Part shown: piece after piece, positions 39,744 to 47,443 of the stretch | Layout: the number at the start of each line of letters is the position of its first letter | How positions within the stretch are numbered: the stretch's first letter is position 1 | The notes under the pieces: model-generated | Databases searched by the model: none | What the model was told of the DNA's origin: nothing | Seen by the model: the letters and a program-made list of their open reading frames with translations, nothing else | Translations under genes and position numbers: made by a program | IMG/VR virus record: IMGVR_UViG_3300048918_000472 | Location: 1 to 52,218 of that record | DNA from: a virus | Reading direction: 5' to 3' (one strand) | DNA: 52,218 bases

Positions 39744-39761
39744 ATTGACCCTTTCGTCAAT
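39744..39761. promoter_or_regulatory. Palindrome site 4 over the lysozyme ribosome site
   Basis: Exact ATTGAC CCTTTC GTCAAT (plus strand). On the minus strand its spacer GAAAGG is the lysozyme Shine-Dalgarno region and its last bases overlap the first possible ATG, so a protein bound here, or an RNA hairpin of the two arms, would block lysozyme translation or transcription. On the plus strand TTGACCC-N14-GGTACGGA could start the 39867 operon. Confidence 0.65.
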
Positions 39762-39866
39762 ACACGGTACGGATAGCACGAATCGACGGAGAGTGCGAGA
39801 TGACGATCCTGAATGATGGGGAAAGGGCATGACCCACCCCATCAGTTTGGAGAAGGAAGCGAGCAA

Positions 39867-40100
39867 GTGAGCGAGGACATCAAGCATTCCGACAGCGCGA
39901 TCTACAAGGGCAGCTTCTACGGCATCCTGAACGCGCAGGGCGACTTCTGGACGCCGCTTGCCTTCGACAGCGAGGAAGATGCCCGCGACCACATGAAGCA
40001 GTTCTGGCGCACCCAGCCGGACATGCTGGCGAAGTGTCTCGCGACACACCGCATCGTGCCAGTTCGCATCCAGCTTTCCACCCTTCCGGAGCAAGACTGA
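39867..40100 (+). CDS. Hypothetical protein, 77 aa
   Basis: GTG 39867 after GGAGAAGGAAG. Reads VSEDIKHSDSAIYKGSFYGI, LNAQGDFWTPLAFDSEEDAR, FWRTQPDMLAKCLATHRIVP. Codon use (frequent GAG, AAG, CTG, GAT) looks unlike the flanking phage genes. First of four genes in an apparent acquired segment; its stop overlaps the next ATG. Confidence 0.62.
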   Translation: MSEDIKHSDSAIYKGSFYGILNAQGDFWTPLAFDSEEDARDHMKQFWRTQPDMLAKCLATHRIVPVRIQLSTLPEQD

Positions 40101-41179
40101 TGAACACAGATGATCGAGCGCTTGCAGACCTGAAGGCGCTGCAAGAATGGATGCGCGAGCCAGACAACGCAGAGACGTTCGGGACCCAGCGAATCCTGGA
40201 GTGGATCAATCGGCGTCCGACGCATGTCGTGCCCAAGGTCCTCGCCGCCCTGCAATCCCCGCCTCCCGTAGTGTCGGGGGAAGCGATTGCGTGGCGAACT
40301 CTGGGCACGGTCCTTGATATGGTCGATGGCCTTTACCGCGAGCATGGCACCGAGTTGACCCAGCGTGAAACGGCGATCGCTCAAGGAGCCCGCAACCGAT
40401 GGCTAAACCGGGGCGCTCCCGTAGTAGAGGAAGGGCGGCGGGAAGCGATTGCGAACGCTCTGCATTTGGAGGCTCGACGGCTGGCACGCGCCGTTGTCGG
40501 GAGCGACGATTGCCCCGACGCATACGATCAGTCCGCGCTGAATTGGGTACGAAATCGCCAATACCAACTTGCCGATGCCGCCATCCTCGCGCTGACCCCC
40601 GTTGAAGGGGTGGGGGAGAGTGCGGCGCAGCGCGTTGTAGCGGCATGGCGCGCAGTGAACACCGAGTTCGGGTCATACTTCGTCGATGAAGACGGCCCCT
40701 ATCGTGAAGTCCGCGACATGGATGAGGCGATTGAGGCCCTCTCCACCCCCGCCACCGCGCAGGGGGATGTACGGGAGGGCATTTACGTCGCCAGTCGGGC
40801 CAGCATTCCAGAGCGAGGGCGGATGTGGCGCGATCTGCGGGCGTCCGGCGTCCAGATCAATTCTTCGTGGATCGACGAGGATGGCGAAGGGGAAACCTCC
40901 GACTGGTCTGAGTTGTGGACGCGGATCGAGGCGGAGATCAAGCGTTCGCGCGCACTGATCCTCTATGCCGAGCCGAACGACTTCCCGCTGAAGGGGGCGT
41001 TCGTGGAGGCGGGTATCGCAATCGCTGCGGGCATACCGGTGTTCATCGTTGCCCCTAGCGTCGAGCTTGGCAGTTATGGTTGCCGGCCCATCGGCAGCTG
41101 GGCGTCACATCCGCTCGTTAGTTACGCCGATACGATCGGCGGTGCCCTCGCAACACTAGGAGCGCCCCATGAAGGATGA
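40100..41179 (+). CDS. Protein with C-terminal nucleoside 2-deoxyribosyltransferase-like domain, 359 aa
   Basis: Residues 1-200 are helical and unrecognised (LADLKALQEWMREPDNAETF, AAQRVVAAWRAVNTEFGSYF). Residues about 228-355 begin GIYVASRASIPERGRMWRDL and contain INSSWIDEDGEGE, RIEAEIKRSRALILYAEPND, KGAFVEAGIAIAAGIPVFIV, the pattern of nucleoside 2-deoxyribosyltransferase or DUF4406-type proteins (SLOG/TIR relatives). Possible roles are nucleotide salvage or interference with nucleotide signals of host defence. Base composition differs from the backbone, suggesting recent gain. Confidence 0.65.
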   Translation: MNTDDRALADLKALQEWMREPDNAETFGTQRILEWINRRPTHVVPKVLAALQSPPPVVSGEAIAWRTLGTVLDMVDGLYREHGTELTQRETAIAQGARNRWLNRGAPVVEEGRREAIANALHLEARRLARAVVGSDDCPDAYDQSALNWVRNRQYQLADAAILALTPVEGVGESAAQRVVAAWRAVNTEFGSYFVDEDGPYREVRDMDEAIEALSTPATAQGDVREGIYVASRASIPERGRMWRDLRASGVQINSSWIDEDGEGETSDWSELWTRIEAEIKRSRALILYAEPNDFPLKGAFVEAGIAIAAGIPVFIVAPSVELGSYGCRPIGSWASHPLVSYADTIGGALATLGAPHEG

Positions 41180-41438
41180 TGAGGAAATCCCGACGCACCC
41201 GGTGCAAGCGAACTGGCGGCGCGAACGCGGGGAGAAAGCGCGGATGCCGCAGGTTGTCACGCTGAAAGCATACGAGGTCTATCGGCACGTCCATGGCGAC
41301 CAGAAGGCGCTGATCACCGGGGAATGCCGTGGCGGCTTTGGCGTCGGGGAATTGATCGCCTTCCTATACGCGTCGAGCTTCCCGCGGTCCGAGTGGAGCG
41401 AACGTGTCCGCGAGGCTTTCAAAGGGATGCTGTTGTGA
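41169..41438 (+). CDS. Hypothetical protein, 89 aa
   Basis: MKDDEEIPTHPVQANWRRER, then VTLKAYEVYRHVHGDQKALI, GECRGGFGVGELIAFLYASS and WSERVREAFKGML. Begins 11 bp inside the previous gene. It and the next gene share the start MKDD, hinting at a duplicated start region. No family recognised. Confidence 0.6.
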   Translation: MKDDEEIPTHPVQANWRRERGEKARMPQVVTLKAYEVYRHVHGDQKALITGECRGGFGVGELIAFLYASSFPRSEWSERVREAFKGMLL

Positions 41439-41821
41439 TGAAGGATGATGCAGCTCGGGCAGGGGAGTGTCTGGCGATCACGGCAGGGCTGGACGAGTCT
41501 CATCGTAGCGATGCGGCTGAATGGCTGAAAACGTGGTGCGAAGGGGTGGTGCCGGTCGAGACCGCTATTGAAGCCATGCTCGCCTTTGCACAGCAGCCAG
41601 TCAAGGAAACGGTGTCGCTGGACGACGGGTTCACAATCGATCTGGACGATGACGATTTCACCGTGTGCTGGCCAGATGGTAGTTGGCTGGTCGCTCATCG
41701 GAGCGGCAAGATCACGGTCGGTAAGTCGCCGTTCGATGAAGCCCTTCCGCCGAAGCAAACGACGCTGTCCGCCATGCTCGACGTAGCGCCGATACCTCAA
41801 TCACAGGAACCAATCGTATGA
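41438..41821 (+). CDS. Hypothetical protein, 127 aa
   Basis: ATG 41438 overlaps the previous stop (TGATG). Reads MKDDAARAGECLAITAGLDE, EWLKTWCEGVVPVETAIEAM, then a beta-rich part LDDGFTIDLDDDDFTVCWPD and VAHRSGKITVGKSPF. Last gene of the foreign-looking segment; the next gene returns to backbone style. Confidence 0.6.
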   Translation: MKDDAARAGECLAITAGLDESHRSDAAEWLKTWCEGVVPVETAIEAMLAFAQQPVKETVSLDDGFTIDLDDDDFTVCWPDGSWLVAHRSGKITVGKSPFDEALPPKQTTLSAMLDVAPIPQSQEPIV

Positions 41822-42159
41822 CCGACCCTCGCAATACCGACCGTGACGAACGGATCCTGACCGCGGCGGCCGACTTGGTCCGTGCCGGCGGCCTGCACGC
41901 GCTGACCCGCGAAGCGATTGCCCAGGCGGCCGGTATGGCGGCGGGCAGTGTCAGTAATTTCGGGCAGTGGTCGCTCAGCACGACCCGGCTCGGACTGGCC
42001 GGACCGGTCATCCCGCGCGTGCTCGACGCGTTGATGCAACGCGCCGTCGATACGGGCGACCTGGAACTGCTCGCTATGGGGATCGCCGGCGCGCATCCGA
42101 TCGCGCGGGCCGCACCCGACGCGCTGCGGTTGGCTGCTATCGCGAGTGCGACACGATGA
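41818..42159 (+). CDS. TetR-like DNA-binding regulator, 113 aa
   Basis: Residues 8-55 (RDERILTAAADLVRAGGLHA, LTREAIAQAAGMAAGSVSNF) follow the TetR helix-turn-helix closely. The ligand-binding part is very short compared with normal TetR proteins (about 190 aa), so it may be a minimal regulator. It is the only clear transcription factor seen and is a natural candidate to bind the ATTGAC-N6-GTCAAT palindromes; this link is inference. Confidence 0.7.
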   Translation: MTDPRNTDRDERILTAAADLVRAGGLHALTREAIAQAAGMAAGSVSNFGQWSLSTTRLGLAGPVIPRVLDALMQRAVDTGDLELLAMGIAGAHPIARAAPDALRLAAIASATR

Positions 42160-42365
42160 TGCCCCGCGCCCACTTCCCGACCGACGAGTCGTATCGTGAA
42201 TATCTGCGCGATTGGTTCGCTGGGCAGGCGCTGACCGGACTGACCGCATACGCGCCGCGCGAAAAGGAAAATCCCGTACCTCTCGACTTCGGTCGGTATA
42301 GTTACGCCCTAGCCGACGCGATGCTATCTGCTCGGTCGTTGACACAGACGGGAAACGGGTCGTAA
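42156..42365 (+). CDS. Small hypothetical protein, 69 aa
   Basis: ATG 42156 (or 42159) overlaps the regulator stop. Reads MMPRAHFPTDESYREYLRDW, FAGQALTGLTAYAPREKENP, FGRYSYALADAMLSAR. Similar small proteins (FAGQALxGL....YA..AY..ADAML.AR) are common in phage and prophage early regions without known function. Confidence 0.68.
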   Translation: MMPRAHFPTDESYREYLRDWFAGQALTGLTAYAPREKENPVPLDFGRYSYALADAMLSARSLTQTGNGS

Positions 42366-42369
42366 CCGT

Positions 42370-42415
42370 AGGGCGGGCGGGCAGAGCGCGATCCGCGAAC
42401 GCTCATACCCGCCCT
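42370..42415 (+). other. GC-rich hairpin between early genes
   Basis: AGGGCGGG (42370-42377) can pair with CCCGCCCT (42408-42415) around a 30-nt loop. No T-run follows, so it is a weak terminator at best or an RNA structure before the 42453 gene, whose ribosome site AGGAGGGGAAGG lies just after. Confidence 0.35.
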
Positions 42416-42452
42416 GACGCAACGATCCCTTAGGACAGGAGGGGAAGGACCG

Positions 42453-42647
42453 ATGGCTAATTCGGTAATAAACGACGCGACGACGGGGCGCAAGGCCGAG
42501 TCGTGCGGGGCGTGTCGGTACGCTGACGATGCTGGCTGGCGGATGCTGTACTGTCGGCGTTTCCCAGCCGTACCCGATTCGAATGGTCGCGGTAAATTTC
42601 CGATCATATCCCCGACCGACTGGTGCGGCGAATACGCCCGTGGCTGA
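42453..42647 (+). CDS. Small Cys-rich protein, 64 aa
   Basis: Strong ribosome site AGGAGGGG. ESCGACRYADDAGWRMLYCR, then PTDWCGEYARG: a C-x2-C ... C ... C zinc-type arrangement frequent in small phage proteins located just before primase genes. Overlaps the primase GTG by 8 bp. Confidence 0.68.
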   Translation: MANSVINDATTGRKAESCGACRYADDAGWRMLYCRRFPAVPDSNGRGKFPIISPTDWCGEYARG

Positions 42648-44961
42648 CTGGTCCTTTTACACGACCCACGGCTGGTCGCTCTTTCCGATCCACCCGCATG
42701 GTAAAACGCCCGCAATCGAATCGTGGGAACCGTACCAGACGATACCCGCCGCGCCGCCCGTCGTCGCGCGCTGGTCGGAACGGGCCGATTATAACACCGG
42801 CGTCGCGACCGGCGCGGTCAGTCGGATCATCGTGCTCGATCTGGACGGCATGGACGCATGGGCCGCCGCGCTCGCCCGCGGTCTGCCCGAAACGCTGACG
42901 GTCAAGACGCCGCGCGGCTGGCACTATTATTTCCAGCACCCCGGCTGGCGCGTATCGAACCGCGCCGGGCCGCGCTGGTGCGGCGGTCAGTTCGGCTGGG
43001 ATATCCGTGGCGATGGTGGATACGTCGTCGGGCCGGGCAGCTATTACACGCCGACCGATGCCGAGCGTGCGGCGGGGAAACTCGCCGGGGCATACGCTGT
43101 CGAAACCGACGCACCGATCGCGCCTGCACCTGACTGGCTGCTCGCCCTGCTCGCGGCTAAACCCGTGCCGGATACGGCGCCTGTGCCACTGCGTGTCGCC
43201 GAACAGACCAGCGCGTACGGTCGTGCGGCGCTGCACGCCGAGCTTGCCATTATCGCGGACGCCGTGCGGGGGCACGTCAACGACCAGATTAACGCGTCGG
43301 TATTCGCAATCGCCCAGCTTACGGCCGGTGGCGAGATCACCGAAGAGGAAGCGCGCGGGGCGATCTACGAAGCGCTCGCCGCGCGCGCGATCGCCAGTGA
43401 GGATAAAACGCTTGGGACTGTAGAACGCGCCTGGTCCGCCGGGTTCGATCATCCGCGCGCGGCGCCGCCAGCGCCCGGGCCGCTCGAGCAGTTCGGGACG
43501 CGTGAGTCGGACGTAACCGGCGACGCGTCGGACGGTACGGTCGGTCCGCTTCCTCCGTCCGCTCCCTCCCTCGGCCATACTACGATCACGCAAACCATCG
43601 CCGGGTCGCAGATTATCGATTACTTCAAAGACTGCGTGTATGTCGCTCGGGATAACGTCATCTACGTGCCAGGCGCGCCGGCGGGGCTCGGTCAGTCGCA
43701 GTTCAATGCGATCTACGGCGGCCCGAAATTCTATCTCGGCGCGCAAGGCGAGGAACCGACGAAATCCGCTTGGGAGTGTTTCACGACGAACCAGATACTC
43801 GTCATGCCGCGCGTCTGGGCGACGTGCTTCCGCCCCGAACTGCCAGCGCGCGGACCGGTTCTTATCGAGGGGCTGCTTTACCTCAATACATATGTGCCGG
43901 CGGTTATCGATCGTCGCGTCGGCGATCCTTCGCCGTTCCTTGACTTCCTGTCACGCTTGCTGCCCGATCAGCGCGACCGTGAAATACTGCTGTCCTACGC
44001 GTCGGCGCTCGTCCAGAATCCGGGTCGTAAATTCCAATGGTGGCCAGTGCTGCAGGGCGCGGAAGGCAACGGCAAATCGGCGATCCTGCGGTGCATTTCG
44101 TACGCAGTCGGCGAACGATACACGCATCTCGTCAATCCCGAAGCGATGGCCAAAACGGGCAACCAGTTCAACAGCTGGATCCAGGGCAATCTGTTCCTCG
44201 GGATCGAAGAAATTCATATGGCCAGCCGGCGCGATTTCCTCGACAGCTTCAAACCGGTCGTCACGAACGACCGCATCGGGCTCGAGGGTAAGGGCAAGGA
44301 CCAGGCGACCGGCGATAATCGCCTGAACGGTCTGCTCTGCACGAACCACCGGGACGCGATCCCGATCACGGTCGACGGTCGGCGCTATGCGATTTTCTAT
44401 ACCGCCCAGCAGTCGGCCGAAGATATCGAACGCGATTTTCCGGGCGCCTATTTCGTCCAGTTCTACGACTGGCTGCGTAGCGGCGGGTACGCGATCGTCG
44501 CCGAGTATCTCCATACGTTCGAACCGATCGCCGAATTCAACCCCGCAGGTCAGTGCCAGCGCGCGCCACGCACGAGCAGCACCGCCGCGGCGCTCGGCGA
44601 AGCGTTCGGCATGGTCGAGCAGGAAATCCAGGAAGCTATCGACAGCGAGACGTACGGGTTCCGAGGCGGTATCGTCTCGAGCAACGCCCTCACGCGGCTA
44701 TTCGAGCGCCTGCGGGTAAAGATCGGGCCGAACCGATACCAGCCGATCATGAAGTCGCTCGGGTACGAATACCACCCCGCGCTCGCCGGCGGTCGGTCGA
44801 CTGTACGGCTGGCCGATCAGACCAAGCCGCGTTTCTATTTCCGAGCGGGACACCCCGCGCTCGCGCTGACCGACGGGGCGCTAATCGCCGCGGCGTTCGA
44901 CGAAGCACAGGCAGTCGATGCGCCTGGCCCGTCGAACGTCGTGCCACTCAGGCGTCCCTAG
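42640..44961 (+). CDS. Bifunctional prim-pol and D5-like helicase, 773 aa
   Basis: GTG 42640. Residues 1-200 are an archaeo-eukaryotic primase (prim-pol) domain: GWSLFPIHPHGKTPAIESWE, ATGAVSRIIVLDLDGMDAW (catalytic D-x-D), TPRGWHYYFQ and IRGDGGYVVGPGSYY. Residues about 370-640 are a D5/SF3-type helicase: Walker A GAEGNGKSAIL (about 472-482), Walker B LFLGIEEIHM, then CTNHRDAIPITVDGRRYAIF. Such fused enzymes prime and unwind at phage origins. The candidate origin lies about 0.6 kb downstream. Confidence 0.88.
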   Translation: MADWSFYTTHGWSLFPIHPHGKTPAIESWEPYQTIPAAPPVVARWSERADYNTGVATGAVSRIIVLDLDGMDAWAAALARGLPETLTVKTPRGWHYYFQHPGWRVSNRAGPRWCGGQFGWDIRGDGGYVVGPGSYYTPTDAERAAGKLAGAYAVETDAPIAPAPDWLLALLAAKPVPDTAPVPLRVAEQTSAYGRAALHAELAIIADAVRGHVNDQINASVFAIAQLTAGGEITEEEARGAIYEALAARAIASEDKTLGTVERAWSAGFDHPRAAPPAPGPLEQFGTRESDVTGDASDGTVGPLPPSAPSLGHTTITQTIAGSQIIDYFKDCVYVARDNVIYVPGAPAGLGQSQFNAIYGGPKFYLGAQGEEPTKSAWECFTTNQILVMPRVWATCFRPELPARGPVLIEGLLYLNTYVPAVIDRRVGDPSPFLDFLSRLLPDQRDREILLSYASALVQNPGRKFQWWPVLQGAEGNGKSAILRCISYAVGERYTHLVNPEAMAKTGNQFNSWIQGNLFLGIEEIHMASRRDFLDSFKPVVTNDRIGLEGKGKDQATGDNRLNGLLCTNHRDAIPITVDGRRYAIFYTAQQSAEDIERDFPGAYFVQFYDWLRSGGYAIVAEYLHTFEPIAEFNPAGQCQRAPRTSSTAAALGEAFGMVEQEIQEAIDSETYGFRGGIVSSNALTRLFERLRVKIGPNRYQPIMKSLGYEYHPALAGGRSTVRLADQTKPRFYFRAGHPALALTDGALIAAAFDEAQAVDAPGPSNVVPLRRP

Positions 44962-45539
44962 GGTATCAATCCTAGGGCGCGTCGTTCGATAATTCGAAGC
45001 GTAGGTCGCTTTCCGCTCGGTTTTGGTGGCGCGGCCGGGGCGGCCAGAACGCGCCCTTGGCGACTTACGAAGTGAAACGACTTCCCGGCTTCGCCGCGCT
45101 GACCATGACGGAGCAACCGAAGAACAGTCGCGACCGACAGCCCCTCTCCGAGAGCGGCCTGCGAGGCGTTTTCGTAACGACGTCCGGTCGGTAGGCATTT
45201 TACCCACCTCGCCCCATTCTGCCATTTCTGAGGGCGCCCGTTGGCTATAGGGTCGAGCGGACTTAGCCACGCTTTCTTGCCATGCACGTTCGCCAACGGC
45301 TGCAGCCCCGCGATATGGTAATATTCTCGCGCGATCGCTTGGTCCGGATACCAGCAGAATTCTAAGATAGTAATCGTAACGGGTCGGTTTCCCACCATCT
45401 CCAACCAGAGTTTGGTTCGATGCGACGGGCCGAGCGAAAATGCCCGAGCGACTGTACCGCTCCCCACATAAATTATGTCGTTTCCGCAACTGTGCATATA
45501 GACACATAGCGGGCGGTTCGGAGAGACGGTTATCTGCAT
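44958..45539 (-). CDS. GIY-YIG-like homing endonuclease, 193 aa
   Basis: Residues 10-85: LCVYMHSCGNDIIYVGSGTV (GIY-YIG core as VYM...YVG), RA, RPVTITILEFCWYPDQAIAR with E in AREYYHI, and LQPLANVHG, the pattern of phage GIY-YIG enzymes. Residues about 110-165 (CLPTGRRYENASQAALGEGL, SVATVLRLLRHGQRGEAGKS, FHFVS) look like a NUMOD/HTH DNA-recognition repeat. It is free-standing, faces the prim-pol gene and lies beside the repeat-rich AT region. No intron was seen around it. Confidence 0.72.
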   Translation of the reverse strand: MQITVSPNRPLCVYMHSCGNDIIYVGSGTVARAFSLGPSHRTKLWLEMVGNRPVTITILEFCWYPDQAIAREYYHIAGLQPLANVHGKKAWLSPLDPIANGRPQKWQNGARWVKCLPTGRRYENASQAALGEGLSVATVLRLLRHGQRGEAGKSFHFVSRQGRVLAAPAAPPKPSGKRPTLRIIERRALGLIP

Positions 45540-45540
45540 G

Positions 45541-45820
45541 GGGACCTGTTAAAAGTTTTTCGAGCAGAGTCAACCGGTCCTCGCTAACCATATGGTTTTA
45601 CAGATTTTTCAGTCGAAGGACCGAAGGACCGAACTTTAGCCATATCCACCCTAGGCGCGTATATACCCACCAGCGCTGCGCGCTACATAACGGGCGTGTA
45701 ATATAGCGTATATTAGGTCCCTTAGGTCCTTATCTTATATTCTGTAGGTATATCAGTAACTTATAGTAAGGACCGAACCGAGGACCGAACGTGGTCCTAA
45801 CGATTCTGTTCGGTCCAGAC
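45541..45820. other. AT-rich, repeat-bearing intergenic region; candidate replication origin
   Basis: The only long protein-free stretch apart from the tmRNA. GGACC or its complement GGTCC occurs about ten times; AAGGACCG is tandem at 45616-45631 and again at 45768-45775, GAGGACCG at 45780-45787, TTAGGTCC at 45713-45720 and 45722-45729, and the inverted TTCGGTCC at 45809-45816. Between them lie AT-rich runs such as TATCTTATATTCTGTAGGTA. The mix of iterons and AT-rich DNA between the prim-pol side and the late operon suggests an origin, possibly with the late promoter. No protein frame was found. Confidence 0.5.
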
Positions 45821-45869
45821 GTTTCGTAGCTTGCGAATTAGCAGGGCGACCGGTATCGTGCGGGGAGCC

Positions 45870-46349
45870 ATGACCGCCGACCCAAACCCTCGCACGCAAG
45901 TCCCGGCCACCATCGAGTCGGTGACTGCCGACTATTCGAGCTCGACGCTATTGGTCGACGAGATGCTGGCCGATCTGATCGCTAACGGCTCGACCGTGTA
46001 CGACGCCTGTCGGACGGTCGGTTATGGTCGCATGGAATTTTACCGACGTCTGCGAAAAGACGCTGACTTCGCGCACCTGATGGACGATGCCCAGGCGGCC
46101 GGCGCCGATGCCCAAGCCGATATGAGCGACCGGATCGCTGCGGGCGACCGGGAAGCCGGCTCGACCGGTGACTGGCGGCGCGACCAACTGATCGTCAAGC
46201 AACGTCAGTGGCGTCTCAGCAAGCAACACGTGAAACGCTACGGCGACAAGCTCCAGGTCGAGTCGACCAACGTCAACGCGAACGTCCCGATCAGCGACGA
46301 CCCGATCGAAGCATCGCGGCAATACGCGGCCATGATGGATCGCACTTGA
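45870..46349 (+). CDS. terS: Terminase small subunit, 159 aa
   Basis: ATG 45870 after GGGGAG. Residues 25-90 hold a helix-turn-helix (VDEMLADLIANGSTVYDACR, TVGYGRMEFYRRLRKDADFA); then AQAAGADAQADMSDRIAAG and DQLIVKQRQWRLSKQHVKRY, YGDKLQVES, typical of phage small terminase subunits that bind DNA at the pac or cos site. First gene of the late operon, and TerL follows 1.4 kb later after tiny genes. Confidence 0.8.
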   Translation: MTADPNPRTQVPATIESVTADYSSSTLLVDEMLADLIANGSTVYDACRTVGYGRMEFYRRLRKDADFAHLMDDAQAAGADAQADMSDRIAAGDREAGSTGDWRRDQLIVKQRQWRLSKQHVKRYGDKLQVESTNVNANVPISDDPIEASRQYAAMMDRT

Positions 46350-46362
46350 CGACCCGGTCATA
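46345..46362. promoter_or_regulatory. Degenerate palindrome site 5 after terS
   Basis: CTTGAC GACCCG GTCATA: both core arms TTGAC and GTCA kept, outer bases changed. It overlaps the terS stop and precedes GAGGGAGTGATTCGCATG of the next gene. The same order of palindrome then GTGATTCG occurs at sites 1 and 3. Confidence 0.4.
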
Positions 46363-46405
46363 ATAGCGATACGCCCCGTTCGGACAGACCGAGGGAGTGA
46401 TTCGC

Positions 46406-46609
46406 ATGCAACCGCGACAGACCGTACAGATCACCCGCAAGGATAACGGGACGACCGTGTATCACTACCGGGCCGCCCCGCCGCTGCCGCCGCGATACAC
46501 GCTCGGCCAGACGGTCGTCGTGACGTTCGCTGGGCTCGCCGTCGGATCGTTCCTCGCGTGGGTGATCGTCTCGGCCGCGTGCCGTGCGCTCGAGTGGGCG
46601 TGGTCGTAA
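46406..46609 (+). CDS. Small membrane protein, 67 aa
   Basis: ATG 46406 with GAGGGAG eight bases upstream (GTG 46397 possible). Basic N-terminus MQPRQTVQITRKDNGTTVYH, then one TM helix VVVTFAGLAVGSFLAWVIVS. Function unknown. Confidence 0.6.
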   Translation: MQPRQTVQITRKDNGTTVYHYRAAPPLPPRYTLGQTVVVTFAGLAVGSFLAWVIVSAACRALEWAWS

Positions 46610-46765
46610 GTGCGTTCGACCCGCAGCCGAGCCGAAGCGGGCTTGCGATCGTTCCAGCGGTGGCGCGGCGACCACCCCGCCCTGTCGTGCGCCCAGCGCC
46701 GCGAGGGCGACGAGATGGCGTGTCGCTGCGGCGCGCGCTGGCCGGTCGGGGAGTCGCATCCGTGA
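46610..46765 (+). CDS. Small protein with CRCG...W motif, 51 aa
   Basis: GTG 46610 follows the previous stop at once; TGA overlaps the next GTG. Reads VRSTRSRAEAGLRSFQRWRG, then CAQRREGDEMACRCGARWPV and GESHP. The C-x-CG-x-RW-x-V end resembles small phage proteins placed near terminase genes. Probable zinc or metal binder. Confidence 0.55.
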   Translation: MRSTRSRAEAGLRSFQRWRGDHPALSCAQRREGDEMACRCGARWPVGESHP

Positions 46766-46947
46766 CGGACGAATCGTACGAATTGGACGAATACGCCGTC
46801 GGTGACGATCCGACCGTCGAGTACGCGAAGCTTTTAGCGGAGGGGTTAGAGCTGACTGAGATCGTGTGTCGTCTAGGCATATCGTTGGAACTTGGCGCTC
46901 GTACCTACGACCGAATCGTCGCTGATCTCGGCCCGCAGGCGGTATGA
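46762..46947 (+). CDS. Small acidic protein, 61 aa
   Basis: GTG 46762 (GTGA overlap). VTDESYELDEYAVGDDPTVE, then AKLLAEGLELTEIVCRLGIS with a short HTH-like helix pair. The longer upstream frame is Arg/Pro-rich shadow. Function unknown. Confidence 0.55.
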   Translation: MTDESYELDEYAVGDDPTVEYAKLLAEGLELTEIVCRLGISLELGARTYDRIVADLGPQAV

Positions 46948-47276
46948 TGCGCCCGCTCGACCCGATCGAATGGCTGCACGCGCAACGCCTGACCGCACTG
47001 GCCGCCGGCGATCACGCTGGGTTCGATCATGCGACGGCGCTGCTCGATACGCTGGGCGAACTGCCGCGGATGACCGAGCTAGAGGAAATTATTGGTCACG
47101 GGGCGCCGGTTGATGATTACCACGACCCGTTGCTTGCTCGAGCCGTTCTGCTCGTCGACACGCGCGACACGACGCTGGGCGTTCTGGAACGAGCGGGCGT
47201 GATCGCTACGACGGACACGCCGACCCCAGTCGAACTGTTACGGCTGCTCGAAATGTTCGTACCGGGCGCCGAGTGA
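46944..47276 (+). CDS. Hypothetical helical protein, 110 aa
   Basis: MMRPLDPIEWLHAQRLTALA, HAGFDHATALLDTLGELPRM, LLARAVLLVDTRDTTLGVLE. All-helical, acidic; overlaps both neighbours by 1-4 bases. No family recognised. Confidence 0.62.
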   Translation: MMRPLDPIEWLHAQRLTALAAGDHAGFDHATALLDTLGELPRMTELEEIIGHGAPVDDYHDPLLARAVLLVDTRDTTLGVLERAGVIATTDTPTPVELLRLLEMFVPGAE

Positions 47277-47443
47277 TGCGAGCCGCTGAAACTCGCTACG
47301 GCTTAAGGCCCGATAGCGCGCCGGGCTGGCCGGATACACGTCCGATAATCGACTGGGACGGCACGCGCGATCATCGTGGTCGACGCTACCCGGTGTCTGG
47401 CTGCGGATGCGTACCGTGCCGTATCGCGTCGCTGCCTGCATGA
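47276..47443 (+). CDS. Small zinc-motif protein, 55 aa
   Basis: ATG 47276 overlaps the previous TGA. Reads MRAAETRYGLRPDSAPGWPD, DWDGTRDHRGRRYPVSGCGC and VPCRIASLPA; CGC-x2-C may bind zinc. TGA 47441-47443 overlaps the next ATG. Supported mainly by the gap-free coupling. Confidence 0.52.
   Translation: MRAAETRYGLRPDSAPGWPDTRPIIDWDGTRDHRGRRYPVSGCGCVPCRIASLPA

Noticed and set aside
41818-42159. Lysogeny repressor
   Set aside because: The HTH is TetR-like and no integrase, excisionase or att-like repeat was found, so a prophage switch is not supported.
42604-43746. 380-codon minus-strand frame
   Set aside because: Antisense to the prim-pol domain; Arg-rich with no motif.
45541-45820. CRISPR array
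   Set aside because: Repeats are short (8-9 bases), irregularly spaced and partly inverted; no spacers of constant length. No CRISPR array was seen elsewhere.
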